64,000 nt of DNA from an uncultured Acidovorax sp. (GTDB lineage Bacteria > Pseudomonadota > Gammaproteobacteria > Burkholderiales > Burkholderiaceae_C). Numbering within the stretch: the stretch's first letter is position 1; every line of letters starts with the position of its first letter. The notes under the pieces are model-generated. The model was not told the DNA's origin, did no database searches, and saw only the letters and a list, made by a program, of their open reading frames with translations. Positions 29,011 through 38,798 of the stretch are shown here, one piece after another. The translations under genes and the position numbers were made by a program. The stretch spans positions 1 through 64,000 of the forward strand of contig CAJYKV010000023.1 in NCBI GenBank assembly GCA_913774955.1, in the 5' to 3' direction.

Positions 29011-29027
29011 GGTGCATCCTATGCACC
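29011..29027. promoter_or_regulatory. Operator-like inverted repeat upstream of ugpB
   Basis: Perfect 7-bp arms GGTGCAT and ATGCACC flank CCT. It lies 34 bp upstream of the ugpB start, where a regulator would overlap the promoter or the start of transcription. Confidence 0.5.
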
Positions 29028-29031
29028 GTTC

Positions 29032-29049
29032 ATGTCATCGTCATGTCGT
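29032..29049 (+). promoter_or_regulatory. Candidate Pho box
   Basis: Two 7-bp units, ATGTCAT and ATGTCGT, are separated by 4 bp, the 11-bp spacing of a PhoB site. They match 11 of 14 unit positions of the CTGTCAT consensus. Its direct-repeat orientation points towards serA, not ugpB, which weakens the case. ugp genes are PhoB-controlled in E. coli. Confidence 0.35.
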
Positions 29050-29300
29050 TGTCGCATACAACGGCCATTCCGCAGATCGGTAACTTCCCGGGAGGGGAAG
29101 CTGTATGTGGCGGAATTGTGTCCGTTTTGTGACGAACCCTTGTGAATGTACGTCACGCCGGTAAGGCACATTCCGCATGCCGGATCGGAGGGCCCGCCAG
29201 GTGCAGGGTTTTTTCCCATTGCACAATGGAACGCGATCTGCGTCGCGCAGGCGTTCGCGGGCTCCTTCCGCTCATCCTTACTTTTCCTCCTCGCCAATCC

Positions 29301-30533
29301 ATGACCAAGACGACATCGCTGGACAAGAGCAAGATCAAGTTCCTCCTGCTAGAGGGCGTGCACCCCTCCGCCCTCGACGTGTTGCGCGGAGCGGGCTACA
29401 CGCAGATCGAGACCCTCCCGGGCGCGCTGGACGGCGAGGAGCTCAAGCGCCGGATCGCGGACGTGCACTTCCTGGGCATCCGCTCGCGCACCCAGCTGAC
29501 GGCCGACGTGTTCGCGCATGCGCACAAGCTGGTGGCCGTGGGGGCCTTCTGCATCGGCACCAACCAGATCGATCTGGACGCGGCGCGCGAGCGCGGCATC
29601 GCGGTGTTCAATGCGCCGTACTCCAACACCCGCTCGGTGGCGGAACTGGTGCTGGCCGAGGCCATCCTGCTGCTGCGCGGTGTGCCCGAGAAGAACGCCG
29701 TGGCGCACCGCGGCGGCTGGCTCAAGAGCGCCGAGAACGCCTACGAGATCCGCGGCAAGACGCTGGGCATCGTCGGCTACGGCTCGATCGGCACGCAGCT
29801 GTCGGTGCTGGCCGAGGCACTGGGCATGCACGTCGTCTTCCACGACGTGGTCAGCAAGCTGCCGCTGGGCAATGCGCGGCAGGCACCTTCGCTGCAGGCA
29901 CTGCTCGCGCAGAGCGACATCGTGACCCTGCACGTGCCCGAGCTGCCCTCCACGCAGTGGATGATCGGGCCCGACGAGATCGCGGCCATGAAGCCGGGCG
30001 CGATCCTCATCAACGCCGCGCGCGGCACCGTGGTGCGCATCGAGGCCCTGGCCGACGCGATCCGCGACAAGCGCCTGCTGGGCGCGGCCATCGACGTGTT
30101 CCCGGTGGAGCCGCGCAGCAACAAGGACGAATTCACGTCGCCGTTGCGCGGGCTGGACAACGTCATCCTCACGCCCCACATCGGCGGCTCCACGATGGAG
30201 GCGCAGGCCAACATCGGGCTGGAGGTGGCCGAGAAACTCGTGAAATACAGCGACAACGGCACCTCGACCTCGTCGGTGAACTTCCCCGAGGTGGCGCTGC
30301 CGGCGCATCCGGGCAAGCACCGCATCCTGCACATCCACCGCAACGTGCCGGGCGTGCTGTCGGCCATCAACCAGGTGTTCGCCGACAACCAGATCAACAT
30401 CGCCGCCCAGTACCTGCAGACCAACGAGAAGGTGGGCTACGTGGTGATCGACATCGATGCGCAGTCGTCGGAGCTGGCGCAGGACAAGCTCGCCACCGTG
30501 CCGGGAACGATCCGCAGCCGCGTGCTGTTCTGA
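29301..30533 (+). CDS. serA: D-3-phosphoglycerate dehydrogenase with ACT domain
   Basis: This 410-residue enzyme oxidises 3-phosphoglycerate in the first step of serine synthesis. The NAD-binding motif is GIVGYGSIGTQL, the catalytic histidine is in TPHIGGST (about H293), and a C-terminal ACT domain (about 335-410, HRNVPGVLSAINQVFADNQINI) gives serine feedback control. The length and layout equal E. coli SerA, whose class also reduces 2-oxoglutarate to D-2-hydroxyglutarate. The ATG at 29301 gives the family N-terminus. The next gene is a large D-2-hydroxyacid dehydrogenase. Confidence 0.95.
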   Translation: MTKTTSLDKSKIKFLLLEGVHPSALDVLRGAGYTQIETLPGALDGEELKRRIADVHFLGIRSRTQLTADVFAHAHKLVAVGAFCIGTNQIDLDAARERGIAVFNAPYSNTRSVAELVLAEAILLLRGVPEKNAVAHRGGWLKSAENAYEIRGKTLGIVGYGSIGTQLSVLAEALGMHVVFHDVVSKLPLGNARQAPSLQALLAQSDIVTLHVPELPSTQWMIGPDEIAAMKPGAILINAARGTVVRIEALADAIRDKRLLGAAIDVFPVEPRSNKDEFTSPLRGLDNVILTPHIGGSTMEAQANIGLEVAEKLVKYSDNGTSTSSVNFPEVALPAHPGKHRILHIHRNVPGVLSAINQVFADNQINIAAQYLQTNEKVGYVVIDIDAQSSELAQDKLATVPGTIRSRVLF

Positions 30534-30679
30534 GCTGAGCAAACGCCCGGGCACAGGCGACGCGGCGGTGCGGGCGAGGCCGGGGGCGGCCTGCCCGGCA
30601 GGCGGCGGGGCGCTGGCGTAAAATCGCCGGCCCCGAGGCACGATGGGCGCGCCGCCTGCGCCCGACCCAGGTCCACCCC

Positions 30680-33600
30680 ATGAATGTTCCGATAGCGCTG
30701 GCCGCCCTGCAGGCCCAGTCCGCCGAGCCCACCCGCCTGCGCGAGATTCCCTACAACTACACCTCGTTTTCCGACCGGGAAATCGTCATCCGGCTGCTGG
30801 GCTCCGCTTCCTGGGACGTGCTGGACCAGCTGCGCCGCGAGCGCCGCACCGGCCGCTCGGCGCGCATGCTCTACGAAGTGCTGGGCGACATCTGGGTCGT
30901 GCAGCGCAATCCCTACCTGCAGGACGACCTGCTGGACAACGAAGGCCGCCGCAAGGCGCTGGTGGATGCGCTGCAGCACCGGCTGGCCGAGATCGGCAAG
31001 CGCCGCACCCCCGGCGAAGACGAAGAGCGCGACCGCCTGGTGGGCCAGCTGGTGGAGTCCGCCCGCCGCGCCATCGCCGAGTTCGACGCCACCTTCGTGG
31101 AGGCCGCGCAGCTGCGCCGCCAAGTGCACAAGCGCCTGGGCCGCCACACGGCCAAGGACAACATCAAGTTCGACGGCCTCTCGCGCGTGTCGCACGTGAC
31201 GGACGCCACCGACTGGCGCGTCGAATACCCGTTCGTGGTGCTCACGCCCGACACCGAGGCCGAGATGGCTGCGCTGGTGAAGGCCTGCATCGAGCTCGAA
31301 CTCACCATCATCCCGCGCGGGGGCGGCACCGGCTACACCGGCGGCGCCATTCCGCTGACCTGGCGCAGCGCCGTCATCAACACCGAGAAGCTCGAAGCCA
31401 TGACGGAGGTGGAGATGCGCCGCCTGCCGGGCATGGACCGCGAGGTGGGCACCATCTGGACCGAGGCCGGCGTGGTCACCCAGCGCGTGGCCGACGCGGC
31501 CGAGCGCGCGGGCTTCGTCTTCGCGGTCGATCCGACCAGCGCCGAGGCGTCCTGCATCGGCGGCAACATCGCCATGAACGCGGGCGGCAAGAAGGCCGTG
31601 CTCTGGGGCACGGCCCTGGACAACCTCGTCAGCTGGCGCATGGTGACGCCCGATGCGCAGTGGCTCGAAGTCACGCGCCTCGATCACAACATGGGCAAGA
31701 TCCACGACGTGGAGACGGCCACCTTCGAGCTGCAGTACTTCGAGGCCGACGGCAGGACGCCGGTCCGCACCGAGCGGCTGGCCATTCCGGGCCGCACCTT
31801 CCGCAAGGAGGGCCTGGGCAAGGACGTGACGGACAAGTTCCTCTCCGGCCTGCCCGGCATCCAGAAGGAAGGCTGCGACGGCCTCATCACCAGCGCGCGC
31901 TGGGTGGTGCACCGCATGCCGGCGCACACGCGCACCGTGTGCCTGGAGTTCTTCGGCAACGCCAAGGACGCCGTGCCCTCGATCGTCGAGATCAAGGACT
32001 TCATGTTCGCCGAGCAGAAGCGCTCGGGCGTGCTTCTCGCGGGCCTGGAGCACCTGGACGACCGCTACCTGAAAGCCGTGGGCTACGCCACCAAGAGCAA
32101 GAAGCACGGCGGCGGCCTGCCGAAGATGGTGCTGTTCGGCGACATCGCGGGCGACGACGCCGACGCGGTGGCGCGTGTGACCAGCGAGGTGGTGCGCATC
32201 GCCAACTCGCGCGCGGGCGAGGGCTTCATCGCCATCAGCCCCGAGGCGCGCAAGAAGTTCTGGCTCGACCGCAAGCGCACGGCCGCCATCAGCCGCCACA
32301 CCAACGCCTTCAAGATCAACGAAGACGTGGTGATCCCGCTGCCGCGCATGGCCGAATACACCGACGGCATCGAGCGCATCAACATCGAGCTGTCGCTGCG
32401 CAACAAGCTCAAGCTGTGCGACGCGCTGGAGGAATTCCTGCTGCGCGGCAACCTGCCGCTGGGCCGCCAGGACGACGCGCACGAGATTCCCTCCGCCGAA
32501 CTGCTGGAAGACCGCGTGGCCCAGGCCGTGGCGCTGGTGGGCGGGGTGCGCGACCTGTGGGCCGGCTGGCTGCAGGACGTGGCCGCGCTGTTCCCGCAGC
32601 TGCAGGACCACACGCTGCGCGCGAGCTGGAAGACTCAGCTGCGCGAGCCGCTCTCCAAGATATTCCCCGGCGCGTCCTTCCAGCCCATCATGGACGAGAT
32701 GCAGGCCATCCACCAGCGCGTGCTCAAGGGCCGCGTGTGGGTGGCGCTGCACATGCACGCGGGCGACGGCAACGTGCACACCAACATCCCCGTCAACAGC
32801 GACGACTACGACATGCTGCAGACGGCGCACGAGGCCGTCGAGCGCATCATGGTGCTGGCGCGCAGCCTGGACGGCGTGATCTCGGGCGAGCACGGCATCG
32901 GCATCACCAAGCTGGAGTTCCTGACCGACGAGGAACTGCGCCCGTTCGCCGACTACAAGCGGCGCGTGGACCCGCAGGGCCGCTTCAACAAGGGCAAGCT
33001 GCTGCGCCACCAGGAGCCGCCGGTGCAGCCGGGGCAGGGCGCGCGCGCCGACGCGGCGGTGCATGCGCGCCGCTCGCTGATGTTCTCGGACCTGACCAAT
33101 GCCTACACGCCCAGCTTCGGGCTGATGGGGCACGAGTCGCTCATCATGCAGCAGAGCGACATCGGCGCCATCGCCGATTCGGTGAAGGACTGCCTGCGCT
33201 GCGGCAAGTGCAAGCCGGTGTGCGCGACCCACGTGCCGCGCGCCAGCCTGCTCTACAGCCCGCGCAACAAGATCCTGGCGACCTCGCTGCTGGTCGAGGC
33301 CTTCCTGTACGAAGAGCAGACACGCCGCGGCGTGTCGATCAAGCACTGGCAGGAGTTCGAGGACGTGGCCGACCACTGCACCGTCTGCCACAAGTGCTAC
33401 ACGCCGTGCCCGGTGAAGATCGACTTCGGCGACGTGACGATGAACATGCGCAACCTGCTGCGCAAGATGGGCAAGAAGAGCTTCCGGCCCGGCAACAAGG
33501 TGGCGATGGCGATGCTGAACGCCACCAATCCCGACACCATCAAGCTGATGCGCTCGGCGATGGTCGACGTGGGCTTCAAGGCGCAGCGCGCGGTGGTCGA

Positions 33601-34603
33601 TCTGGCGCGCGCCCTGGGCCGCCGCCAGACCGCGCACCCGCCGGCCACGGTGGGCACCGCGCCCATCAAGGAGCAGGTGATCCACTTCGTCAACAAGAAG
33701 CTGCCTGGCGGCCTGCCGAAGAAGACGGCACGCGCGCTGCTGGACATCGAGGACAAGGACTACGTGCCGATCATCCGCAACCCGGCCGCCACCACGGCCG
33801 AGACGGAGGCGGTGTTCTACTTCCCCGGCTGCGGCTCCGAGCGCCTCTTCAGCCAGGTCGGCCTCGCCACCCAGGCGATGCTCTGGCACGCCGGCGTGCA
33901 GACCGTGCTGCCGCCGGGCTACCTGTGCTGCGGCTATCCGCAGCGCGGCAGCGGCCAGTTCGACAAGGCCGAGAAGATGATCACCGACAACCGGGTGCTC
34001 TTCCACCGCGTGGCGAACACGCTGAACTATCTGGACATCAAGACGGTGGTGGTGAGCTGCGGCACCTGCTACGACCAGCTGCAGGGCTACCAGTTCGACA
34101 AGATCTTCCCGGGCTGCCGCATCATCGACATCCACGAGTACCTGCTGGAAAAAGGCATCCAGCTGCAGGGCAAGGGCGCCTACCTGTACCACGAGCCCTG
34201 CCACAACCCGATGAAGCTGCAGGACTCGGTGAAGACCGTGAAGGCGCTGGTCGGTCCGCAGGTGACCAAGAGCGAGCGCTGCTGCGGCGAATCCGGCACG
34301 CTGGGCGTGACGCGGCCCGACATCTCCACGCAGGTGCGCTTCCGCAAGGAGGAGGAGATCCGCAAGGGCGAGGCCGCGCTGCGCGCGAGCGGCGCCGTGG
34401 GCGCGCAGGACAACGTGAAGATCCTCACCAGCTGCCCGAGCTGCCTGCAGGGCCTGAACCGCTACCAGGACGACCTGAACAACGGCCTGCTCGAGGCCGA
34501 CTACATCGTCGTCGAGATGGCGCGCGAGATCCTGGGCGAGAACTGGATGCCCGAGTACGTGCAGCGCGCCAACGCGGGCGGCATCGAGCGGGTGCTGGTC
34601 TGA
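30680..34603 (+). CDS. FAD/4Fe-4S D-2-hydroxyacid dehydrogenase (YdiJ-like, DUF3683 N-terminus)
   Basis: This 1307-residue cytoplasmic or membrane-associated flavoprotein has five parts. An N-terminal DUF3683-type region (about 15-150) precedes an FAD-binding domain with [14 protein letters not shown] (about 211) and an FAD-oxidase C-terminal domain with [10 protein letters not shown] and GEHGIGITK (about 736). Two ferredoxin-like clusters follow, [11 protein letters not shown] (about 837) and [12 protein letters not shown] (about 898), then two CCG heterodisulfide-reductase-like domains with PGCGSERL (about 1048), EPCHNP (about 1172) and CCGESG (about 1200). It resembles E. coli YdiJ, a D-2-hydroxyglutarate dehydrogenase, plus an extra N-terminal region. 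Position next to serA supports oxidation of the D-2-hydroxyglutarate that SerA produces. D-lactate or glycolate are alternative substrates. Confidence 0.85.
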   Translation: MNVPIALAALQAQSAEPTRLREIPYNYTSFSDREIVIRLLGSASWDVLDQLRRERRTGRSARMLYEVLGDIWVVQRNPYLQDDLLDNEGRRKALVDALQHRLAEIGKRRTPGEDEERDRLVGQLVESARRAIAEFDATFVEAAQLRRQVHKRLGRHTAKDNIKFDGLSRVSHVTDATDWRVEYPFVVLTPDTEAEMAALVKACIELELTIIPRGGGTGYTGGAIPLTWRSAVINTEKLEAMTEVEMRRLPGMDREVGTIWTEAGVVTQRVADAAERAGFVFAVDPTSAEASCIGGNIAMNAGGKKAVLWGTALDNLVSWRMVTPDAQWLEVTRLDHNMGKIHDVETATFELQYFEADGRTPVRTERLAIPGRTFRKEGLGKDVTDKFLSGLPGIQKEGCDGLITSARWVVHRMPAHTRTVCLEFFGNAKDAVPSIVEIKDFMFAEQKRSGVLLAGLEHLDDRYLKAVGYATKSKKHGGGLPKMVLFGDIAGDDADAVARVTSEVVRIANSRAGEGFIAISPEARKKFWLDRKRTAAISRHTNAFKINEDVVIPLPRMAEYTDGIERINIELSLRNKLKLCDALEEFLLRGNLPLGRQDDAHEIPSAELLEDRVAQAVALVGGVRDLWAGWLQDVAALFPQLQDHTLRASWKTQLREPLSKIFPGASFQPIMDEMQAIHQRVLKGRVWVALHMHAGDGNVHTNIPVNSDDYDMLQTAHEAVERIMVLARSLDGVISGEHGIGITKLEFLTDEELRPFADYKRRVDPQGRFNKGKLLRHQEPPVQPGQGARADAAVHARRSLMFSDLTNAYTPSFGLMGHESLIMQQSDIGAIADSVKDCLRCGKCKPVCATHVPRASLLYSPRNKILATSLLVEAFLYEEQTRRGVSIKHWQEFEDVADHCTVCHKCYTPCPVKIDFGDVTMNMRNLLRKMGKKSFRPGNKVAMAMLNATNPDTIKLMRSAMVDVGFKAQRAVVDLARALGRRQTAHPPATVGTAPIKEQVIHFVNKKLPGGLPKKTARALLDIEDKDYVPIIRNPAATTAETEAVFYFPGCGSERLFSQVGLATQAMLWHAGVQTVLPPGYLCCGYPQRGSGQFDKAEKMITDNRVLFHRVANTLNYLDIKTVVVSCGTCYDQLQGYQFDKIFPGCRIIDIHEYLLEKGIQLQGKGAYLYHEPCHNPMKLQDSVKTVKALVGPQVTKSERCCGESGTLGVTRPDISTQVRFRKEEEIRKGEAALRASGAVGAQDNVKILTSCPSCLQGLNRYQDDLNNGLLEADYIVVEMAREILGENWMPEYVQRANAGGIERVLV

Positions 34604-35049
34604 TGGCGCCGGCCTGCCCGCTCTGCGAGGGCGACGGCGGCACGCTGGTGTGGCGCGGGCCGCTGATGCGCGTGGTGCATGCCCCCGAGGAGGCCGGGCG
34701 CGGCTTCCCGGGCTTCTACCGCGTCGTCTGGAATGCGCACGTGGCGGAGTTCTCGGATCTGGCCGAAGCCGACCGCGCGCGCTGCATGGCGGCCGTGGCC
34801 GTGGTGGAGCAGGTCCTGCGCGAGCAGCTGCAGCCCGCGAAGATCAACCTCGCGGCCCTGGGCAACATGGTGCCGCACCTGCACTGGCACGTGATCGCCC
34901 GCTTCGCCGGGGACAGCCATTTCCCGGCGCCCGTCTGGGCGCCGCCCCAGCGCGAGCGCGATCCGGCGCAGGAGGCCGCCGTACAGGCGCGCTGCGAATC
35001 CATCGCGCGGCGGCTGCGCGAGCGCCTGGACCAGGCCGGCCTGGGCTGA
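34603..35049 (+). CDS. HIT-family hydrolase
   Basis: This 148-residue protein carries the histidine triad HLHWHVIAR (H92, H94, H96), the active site of nucleotidyl hydrolases and transferases. INLAALGNMVPHLHWH is the typical approach strand. An N-terminal CPLC pair may bind zinc. Its ATG overlaps the stop of the FAD/Fe-S dehydrogenase by one base (TGATG), so the two are co-translated. The substrate is not evident. Confidence 0.88.
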   Translation: MAPACPLCEGDGGTLVWRGPLMRVVHAPEEAGRGFPGFYRVVWNAHVAEFSDLAEADRARCMAAVAVVEQVLREQLQPAKINLAALGNMVPHLHWHVIARFAGDSHFPAPVWAPPQRERDPAQEAAVQARCESIARRLRERLDQAGLG

Positions 35050-35101
35050 GTCCGCGTTCCGGGGGGGGATGCGCCTTCCGGGGACGGCGGGCGGCCACCG
35101 G

Positions 35102-36175
35102 TCAGTCCGCCGCGGTCACGCGGTTGCGCCCCGCATCCTTGCTGGCATAGAGCGCCCGGTCGGCGCGGGCGATCGCGGCTTCGAGCGACTCGCCGCTGCG
35201 CAGCTCCGCCACGCCCAGGGACACGCTCGCCGCAATGGCGTCGGCCCCGTGGCCGGCCGGCTGGCGGGCCACGGCGTCACGCATGCGCTCGGCCACGGCC
35301 AACGCATCGTCCAGGCCGGACGTGGGCATCACCAGCAGGAACTCCTCGCCGCCCCAGCGCGCCAGCAGGTCCTGTGCGCGGCTGTTGCGCGCCAGCAGGT
35401 CCGCCACGTGCACCAGCACCCGGTCGCCGGCATCGTGGCCGTGGGTATCGTTGATGCGCTTGAAATGGTCGATGTCCGCGATCACCACCGCCGTCGGCCC
35501 GCCCGCCTGCCGTGCCTGCGCGATGCGCTCCGCGGCGAGGCTGGCCAGGCGCCGGCGGTTGGACAGTCCCGTGAGCGGATCGGTGGCGGCCTGGTCCTCC
35601 AGCCGGCGCTCCGCGCGCAGGACCGATCCGTAGTAGTAGCGGGCCGTGTACGCCGCCATGGCGAACACCACAGCCACGTTGAACGCATGCACGATGGAGA
35701 GCCCGGACGCGTCGAGCGGCGCCTGCGCGCCGTGGCGGCGCGACAGCTCGTACATGCCGATGTAGAAGGCGAACAGCGCGAGCAGCAGGACCGGCGTGAC
35801 CCTGCGGCGCCCGCGGCCCACCACGATGGCGGGAATGAACATCAGCAGGTAGTAGTGGAAGCCGCTGTTCCAGCCGATCAGCCAGGTGCCGAGCGCGGAA
35901 TGGCCCACCACTTCAGTCCATATCAGCACCAGCGCGGCACCGTTGCGGTGCCGCAGCAGCAGCGCATGGGCCGCGGCGTACAGGGCGATGGTCGCCACGT
36001 TGATCCAGGCCAGCAGCGGCGAGCCGAGCAGCAGGAAGAGGGGGATGAAGGACGCGTCCACGGCCGCGGCCATCACGGTCACGCGCCGGGTCATCACCCA
36101 GAAGGCCTTGCGTGCCAGGCGGCCCTCCCGGGCGGATCGGAGCGCGGGGGACGAGGAGGCGTCGGTGCTGGGCAT
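35102..36175 (-). CDS. Membrane-bound diguanylate cyclase (GGDEF)
   Basis: This 357-residue protein has about six N-terminal membrane spans (roughly 25-180), a short linker and a GGDEF domain (about 190-350) that makes cyclic di-GMP. The active-site loop reads GGEEF (275-279), an active variant, and an inhibitory I-site RAQD (266-269) lies exactly five residues upstream. DIDHFKRINDTHGHDAGD is intact. The start MPSTDASSS at 36175 was taken because upstream sequence is unlike protein and no better start has a ribosome-binding site. The signal sensed by the membrane part is unknown. Confidence 0.88.
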   Translation of the reverse strand: MPSTDASSSPALRSAREGRLARKAFWVMTRRVTVMAAAVDASFIPLFLLLGSPLLAWINVATIALYAAAHALLLRHRNGAALVLIWTEVVGHSALGTWLIGWNSGFHYYLLMFIPAIVVGRGRRRVTPVLLLALFAFYIGMYELSRRHGAQAPLDASGLSIVHAFNVAVVFAMAAYTARYYYGSVLRAERRLEDQAATDPLTGLSNRRRLASLAAERIAQARQAGGPTAVVIADIDHFKRINDTHGHDAGDRVLVHVADLLARNSRAQDLLARWGGEEFLLVMPTSGLDDALAVAERMRDAVARQPAGHGADAIAASVSLGVAELRSGESLEAAIARADRALYASKDAGRNRVTAAD

Positions 36176-36290
36176 GTGGGCCTGTGGGGGGCGGCGGGTG
36201 GTGGGACAATTCTCGTCCACGAATGTAAGAGTTGCTACCGCGCGGCCCTGCGCGTGTCGGCAAGACGAGACGACGAGAGAAGGATTTCCC

Positions 36291-36725
36291 ATGGCAGACC
36301 CGCATATGGCCGCCGCCGCTGCGCCGCAATCGCTCACCGTGCATGGCGCCTCGCGCGTGCTCGAAATCGCCTTCGAGGACGGGGCGCGTTTCCGCATCCC
36401 GTTCGAGCTGCTGCGCGTGTACTCGCCCTCCGCGGAAGTGCAGGGCCACGGCCCGGGCCAGGAGGTGCTGCAGACCGGCAAGCGCGACGTGCAGATCACC
36501 GCCATCGAGCCCGTCGGCCACTACGCGATCAAGCCCGTGTTCTCCGACGGGCACCAGAGCGGCCTGTTCACGTGGCAGTACCTGTACCGGCTCGGGCGGG
36601 AGCAGGAGACGCTCTGGCAGCAGTACCTGGAGCGCCTCGCCGCCGCCGGGCTCGACCGCGATGCGGCCATGCCGGCGAGGCGCAGCGGCAGTGGAAGCCC
36701 CGGAGGCGCCTGCGGCGCCGAATGA
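36291..36725 (+). CDS. DUF971 (gamma-butyrobetaine hydroxylase-like N-terminal) protein
   Basis: This 144-residue protein consists of one DUF971 domain with FRIPFELLRVYSPSAEVQGHG, the GKRDV segment and the GLFTWQYLYRLG end. The domain is a small fold linked to Fe-S proteins and to the N-terminus of butyrobetaine hydroxylases; its biochemical role is unsettled. An AGAAGGA ribosome-binding site precedes the ATG at 36291. It stands directly before ubiE, as in many betaproteobacteria, which suggests a link to ubiquinone synthesis. Confidence 0.88.
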   Translation: MADPHMAAAAAPQSLTVHGASRVLEIAFEDGARFRIPFELLRVYSPSAEVQGHGPGQEVLQTGKRDVQITAIEPVGHYAIKPVFSDGHQSGLFTWQYLYRLGREQETLWQQYLERLAAAGLDRDAAMPARRSGSGSPGGACGAE

Positions 36726-36881
36726 CCCCATGCTCTAATATTGATAGCGCCTGCACTTTTTTCCACGAGCGCCGGCGCCGGTTTTCCCTTCAGGTTACGC
36801 GTACCCGCCGCGCGACACATGCCCCAACCCTCTGCGGGGTTGTCGCCATCTGCGCGGCCCCGCGCTCTTAGCATGCCCACC

Positions 36882-37613
36882 ATGAGCACCACCCATTTCG
36901 GTTTCCAGTCGGTCGATGAGAAGGACAAGGCCCGCCGCGTGCGCGGCGTGTTCGATTCCGTGGCCTCGAAGTACGACCTCATGAACGACCTCATGTCCGG
37001 CGGACTGCACCGGGCCTGGAAGGCCTACACCGTGATGGTCGCCAACCTGCGGGAAGGCCAGGCCGTGCTGGACATCGCCGGCGGCACCGGCGATCTGGCG
37101 CGCGCCTTCGCGAAGAAGGTGGGCGCGAGCGGCACGGTGGTGCATACCGACATCAACGAATCGATGCTGCGCGTGGGGCGCGACCGCCTGATCGACGGCG
37201 GCACGGTGCTGCCCACGCTGGTCTGCGACGCCGAGCGCCTGCCGTTTCCCGACAACCATTTCGACGTGGTGAGCGTGGCCTTCGGCCTGCGCAACATGAC
37301 GCACAAGGACCAGGCCATCGCCGAGATGTGCCGCGTGCTCAAGCCGCGCGGCCGCCTGCTGGTGCTGGAGTTCTCGCAGGTGGCCAAGCCGCTGCGCAAG
37401 CCCTACGACTGGTATTCCTTCAAGGTGCTCCCGCGCCTGGGCAAGCTCGTGGCCGGCGACGACGCGAGCTACCGCTACCTGGCCGAATCGATCCGCATGC
37501 ATCCCGGCCAGGAGGAGCTCAAATCCCTCATGCAAAAAAATGGCTTTGGGCATGTGGACTATCACAACATGACGGGCGGCGTGGTCGCCTTGCATGTTGG
37601 AATCAAGTGCTGA
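36882..37613 (+). CDS. ubiE: Ubiquinone/menaquinone C-methyltransferase
   Basis: This 243-residue S-adenosylmethionine-dependent enzyme adds the C-methyl group in ubiquinone synthesis. It has the family signatures [13 protein letters not shown] (31-43), SAM motif DIAGGTGD (64-71) and [16 protein letters not shown]. The length matches betaproteobacterial UbiE when the ATG at 36882 is used; an ATG at 36873 would add three residues. It is followed by the Tim44-like gene after 38 bp, then ubiJ and ubiB. Confidence 0.95.
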   Translation: MSTTHFGFQSVDEKDKARRVRGVFDSVASKYDLMNDLMSGGLHRAWKAYTVMVANLREGQAVLDIAGGTGDLARAFAKKVGASGTVVHTDINESMLRVGRDRLIDGGTVLPTLVCDAERLPFPDNHFDVVSVAFGLRNMTHKDQAIAEMCRVLKPRGRLLVLEFSQVAKPLRKPYDWYSFKVLPRLGKLVAGDDASYRYLAESIRMHPGQEELKSLMQKNGFGHVDYHNMTGGVVALHVGIKC

Positions 37614-37651
37614 GCCGCGTCCGCGGCTCCCGATAAATAGAAGGAGATGAC

Positions 37652-38686
37652 ATGATGAAATTCTGGTCCTTGGCTCTGGTGGCGATGCTCGCCGTGGTCC
37701 ACCTGGACGCCGATGCCCGCCGCATGGGGGGCGGCAAGTCGGTCGGCAAGCAGTCGAGCAACGTAACGCAGCGCGAGGCAACGCCCGCCGCGCCGGCCGC
37801 TCCCACGCAGAACGTGAACAATGCGGCGGCGGCCAAGCCCGCGACCGCACCCAACGCCGCGCCCGCCGCGGCGGCGCCCAAGAAGCCCTGGGGCGCGATG
37901 CTCGGCGGCCTGGCCGCCGGCCTGGGCCTCGCCTGGCTGGCGCACTCGCTGGGCCTGGGCGCGGCCTTCGGCAACTTCCTGCTGATCGCGCTGCTCGCCC
38001 TCGTGGCCTTCGCGGTGATCGGCATGGTCATGCGTTCGCGCAAGTCCGGCCCCGCGGCGGCCGGTGCCGGTTCCGGCGGTGCGCCCTTTGCCTTCCAGGG
38101 AGCGGGCGCCGGCTCGGTGTCTCCCGCCGAGGCGCCCGTGCCGCGCCAGTACAGCCCGCAGAACGTCGGCAACGATGCCTCCGCGCGTCCCTTCGAGCGC
38201 AGCGGCATGGCCTTCGACGCCTCGCGCGCCGGTGGCGCCGGCGTGGGCAGCGGCGTGGTGATCGGCTCGGGCCTCGCGGGTTCGCAGAACTGGGGCGTTC
38301 CGGCCGACTTCGACACGCAGGGCTTCCTGGCCGCGGCCAAGCGCAACTTCGTCACGCTGCAGGCCGCCTGGGACCGCTCCGACATCCCGACGCTGCGCTC
38401 GATGATGACCGACAGCATGGTCGACGAGATCCGCTCCCAGCTGAGCGAGCGCGAATCGCTGCGCGGCGCGAACCAGCCCAACCACACCGACGTGGTGATG
38501 CTGGAGGCGCAGCTGCTGGGCATCGAGGACCTGGGCGACGGCTACATGGCCAGCGTGGAGTTCTCCGGCATGATCCGCGAAGAGCTCTCGGCCGGCCCGA
38601 GCCCGTTCCGCGAGGTCTGGAACATGACCAAGCCCAAGAGCGGCAGCAGCGGCTGGCTGGTGGCGGGCGTGCAGGCGCTCCAGTGA
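37652..38686 (+). CDS. Tim44-domain membrane protein
   Basis: This 344-residue protein starts with a signal or anchor sequence (about 1-22). A low-complexity Ala/Pro segment (about 42-76) and one or two hydrophobic segments (about 82-127) follow, then a Gly/Ala-rich linker and a C-terminal Tim44-like domain (about 220-344, with NFVTLQAAWDRSDIPTLRSMMT). The domain binds membranes and partners in mitochondrial import, but its bacterial role is unknown. Its place between ubiE and ubiJ suggests a membrane-linked role near the ubiquinone pathway; this is inference. A terminator follows the stop. Confidence 0.85.
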   Translation: MMKFWSLALVAMLAVVHLDADARRMGGGKSVGKQSSNVTQREATPAAPAAPTQNVNNAAAAKPATAPNAAPAAAAPKKPWGAMLGGLAAGLGLAWLAHSLGLGAAFGNFLLIALLALVAFAVIGMVMRSRKSGPAAAGAGSGGAPFAFQGAGAGSVSPAEAPVPRQYSPQNVGNDASARPFERSGMAFDASRAGGAGVGSGVVIGSGLAGSQNWGVPADFDTQGFLAAAKRNFVTLQAAWDRSDIPTLRSMMTDSMVDEIRSQLSERESLRGANQPNHTDVVMLEAQLLGIEDLGDGYMASVEFSGMIREELSAGPSPFREVWNMTKPKSGSSGWLVAGVQALQ

Positions 38687-38692
38687 AGCGCC

Positions 38693-38725
38693 CCGCGGGC
38701 CGCAGGCGGCCCGCGGTTTTTCTTT
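38693..38725 (+). terminator. Terminator after the Tim44-like gene
   Basis: CCGCGGGCCGC (38693-38703) pairs with GCGGCCCGCGG (38706-38716); the innermost pairs must open to form a loop. A T-rich run follows directly. It separates ubiE and the Tim44-like gene from ubiJ-ubiB. Confidence 0.8.
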
Positions 38726-38798
38726 TTCCCTAATGGCGCGGCGCGCGTACGGACAAGCTTTCGGGCGTCCGGGCCAGTTCGGGGAATAATCGGGGACT

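Larger units (their letters stand above)
28977..29300. promoter_or_regulatory. ugpB/serA divergent regulatory region
   Basis: This 324-bp gap separates the leftward ugp operon from rightward serA. It contains no gene. It is AT-richer than its surroundings and holds an inverted repeat GGTGCAT-CCT-ATGCACC (29011-29027), a Pho-box-like direct repeat (29032-29049), four copies of the 7-mer GCGGAAT (28999 and 29110 on the plus strand, 29067 and 29170 on the minus strand) and a spaced GTGACG...CGTCAC dyad (29129-29134 and 29151-29156). The proteins that bind are not known. Confidence 0.6.

Noticed and set aside
29139-29156. CRP-like site TTGTGA...GTCAC upstream of serA
   Set aside because: The half-sites are one base too far apart for a CRP site and the second half is incomplete.
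30437-34204. A 1255-codon open frame antisense to the FAD/Fe-S dehydrogenase
   Set aside because: It mirrors the strong codon bias of the sense gene, has no family motifs and is rich in His, Arg and Val, as expected for a high-GC antisense frame.
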